A DNA stretch of 64,000 nucleotides from Metapseudomonas otitidis (GTDB taxonomy: Bacteria; Pseudomonadota; Gammaproteobacteria; Pseudomonadales; Pseudomonadaceae), in assembly GCF_900111835.1 (NCBI RefSeq), contig NZ_FOJP01000006.1:186001-250000 (forward strand). Direction: 5' to 3'. The notes beneath the pieces are model-generated. The model made no database searches, was not told where the DNA came from, and saw nothing but the letters and a program-made list of their open reading frames with translations. This document shows, piece after piece, positions 62,468 through 64,000 of the stretch. The position numbers and the translations under genes are program-made. How positions within the stretch are numbered: position 1 is the stretch's first letter; every line of letters starts with the position of its first letter.

Positions 62468-64000
<1,533 letters not shown>

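Overview
The window is high-GC, densely coded chromosomal DNA of a Pseudomonas-type gammaproteobacterium. The evidence is the fused nuoCD in an E. coli-order nuo operon, a muxC-opmB efflux pair, a long-form queF, an imuA-imuB-dnaE2 cassette behind a LexA box, and the block copRS / cupredoxin / queF / HAD / thioesterase / mlaA / pilZ / rssB-rssC / tal / dusA. From memory, that block and the nuoN / ctpM / transporter / tlpQ block both have counterparts in P. aeruginosa. I cannot name a species. I see no rRNA, tRNA, CRISPR array, insertion sequence or prophage.

Layout. 1-3.1 kb: end of a tripartite RND efflux operon (muxC, cut by the left edge, then opmB), followed by a 142-bp repeat with inverted ends. 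3.4-12.0 kb: a leftward catabolic block. Read in transcription order it has a Rieske-oxygenase-like subunit without its Rieske lobe, a reductase with an extra N-terminal Rieske domain, a GST-like protein, an NCS2 purine-type permease, a TRZ/ATZ-type amidohydrolase and a LysR regulator, with an orphan TRAP binding protein beyond it. The first three match the NdmC-NdmD-NdmE arrangement of purine N7-demethylase. This is the most interesting part of the window. 12.2-17.3 kb: copper response, with copRS divergent from cupredoxin-copA-copB across one CopR-type box.

17.3-25.5 kb: housekeeping and stress genes (queF, a HAD protein without its nucleophile, a thioesterase, mlaA, a PilZ protein, rssB-rssC, tal, a Fur-like winged-helix protein, dusA). 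25.5-27.1 kb: a sparse segment with two small exported proteins of unknown function. 27.1-28.8 kb: a three-lipoprotein operon (CsgG-like, DUF4810, DUF799). 28.9-34.0 kb: the SOS mutasome imuA-imuB-dnaE2. 34.1-38.9 kb: a diguanylate cyclase, a serine acetyltransferase, and a divergent amino-acid exporter / XRE-cupin regulator pair.

38.5-43 kb: small unknown proteins and an ECF sigma / anti-sigma pair divergent from a catalase-like peroxidase and cytochrome b561. Matching ECF-type promoters lie back to back in the gap. 43-50.4 kb: two chemoreceptors (TlpQ-like and CtpM-like) around a transporter, an AI-2E family membrane protein and AlkB. 50.5-64 kb: the respiratory complex I operon from nuoCD (cut by the right edge) to nuoN, transcribed leftward and closed by a strong terminator.

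Family assignments rest on motifs and general similarity read by eye. No database search was run.
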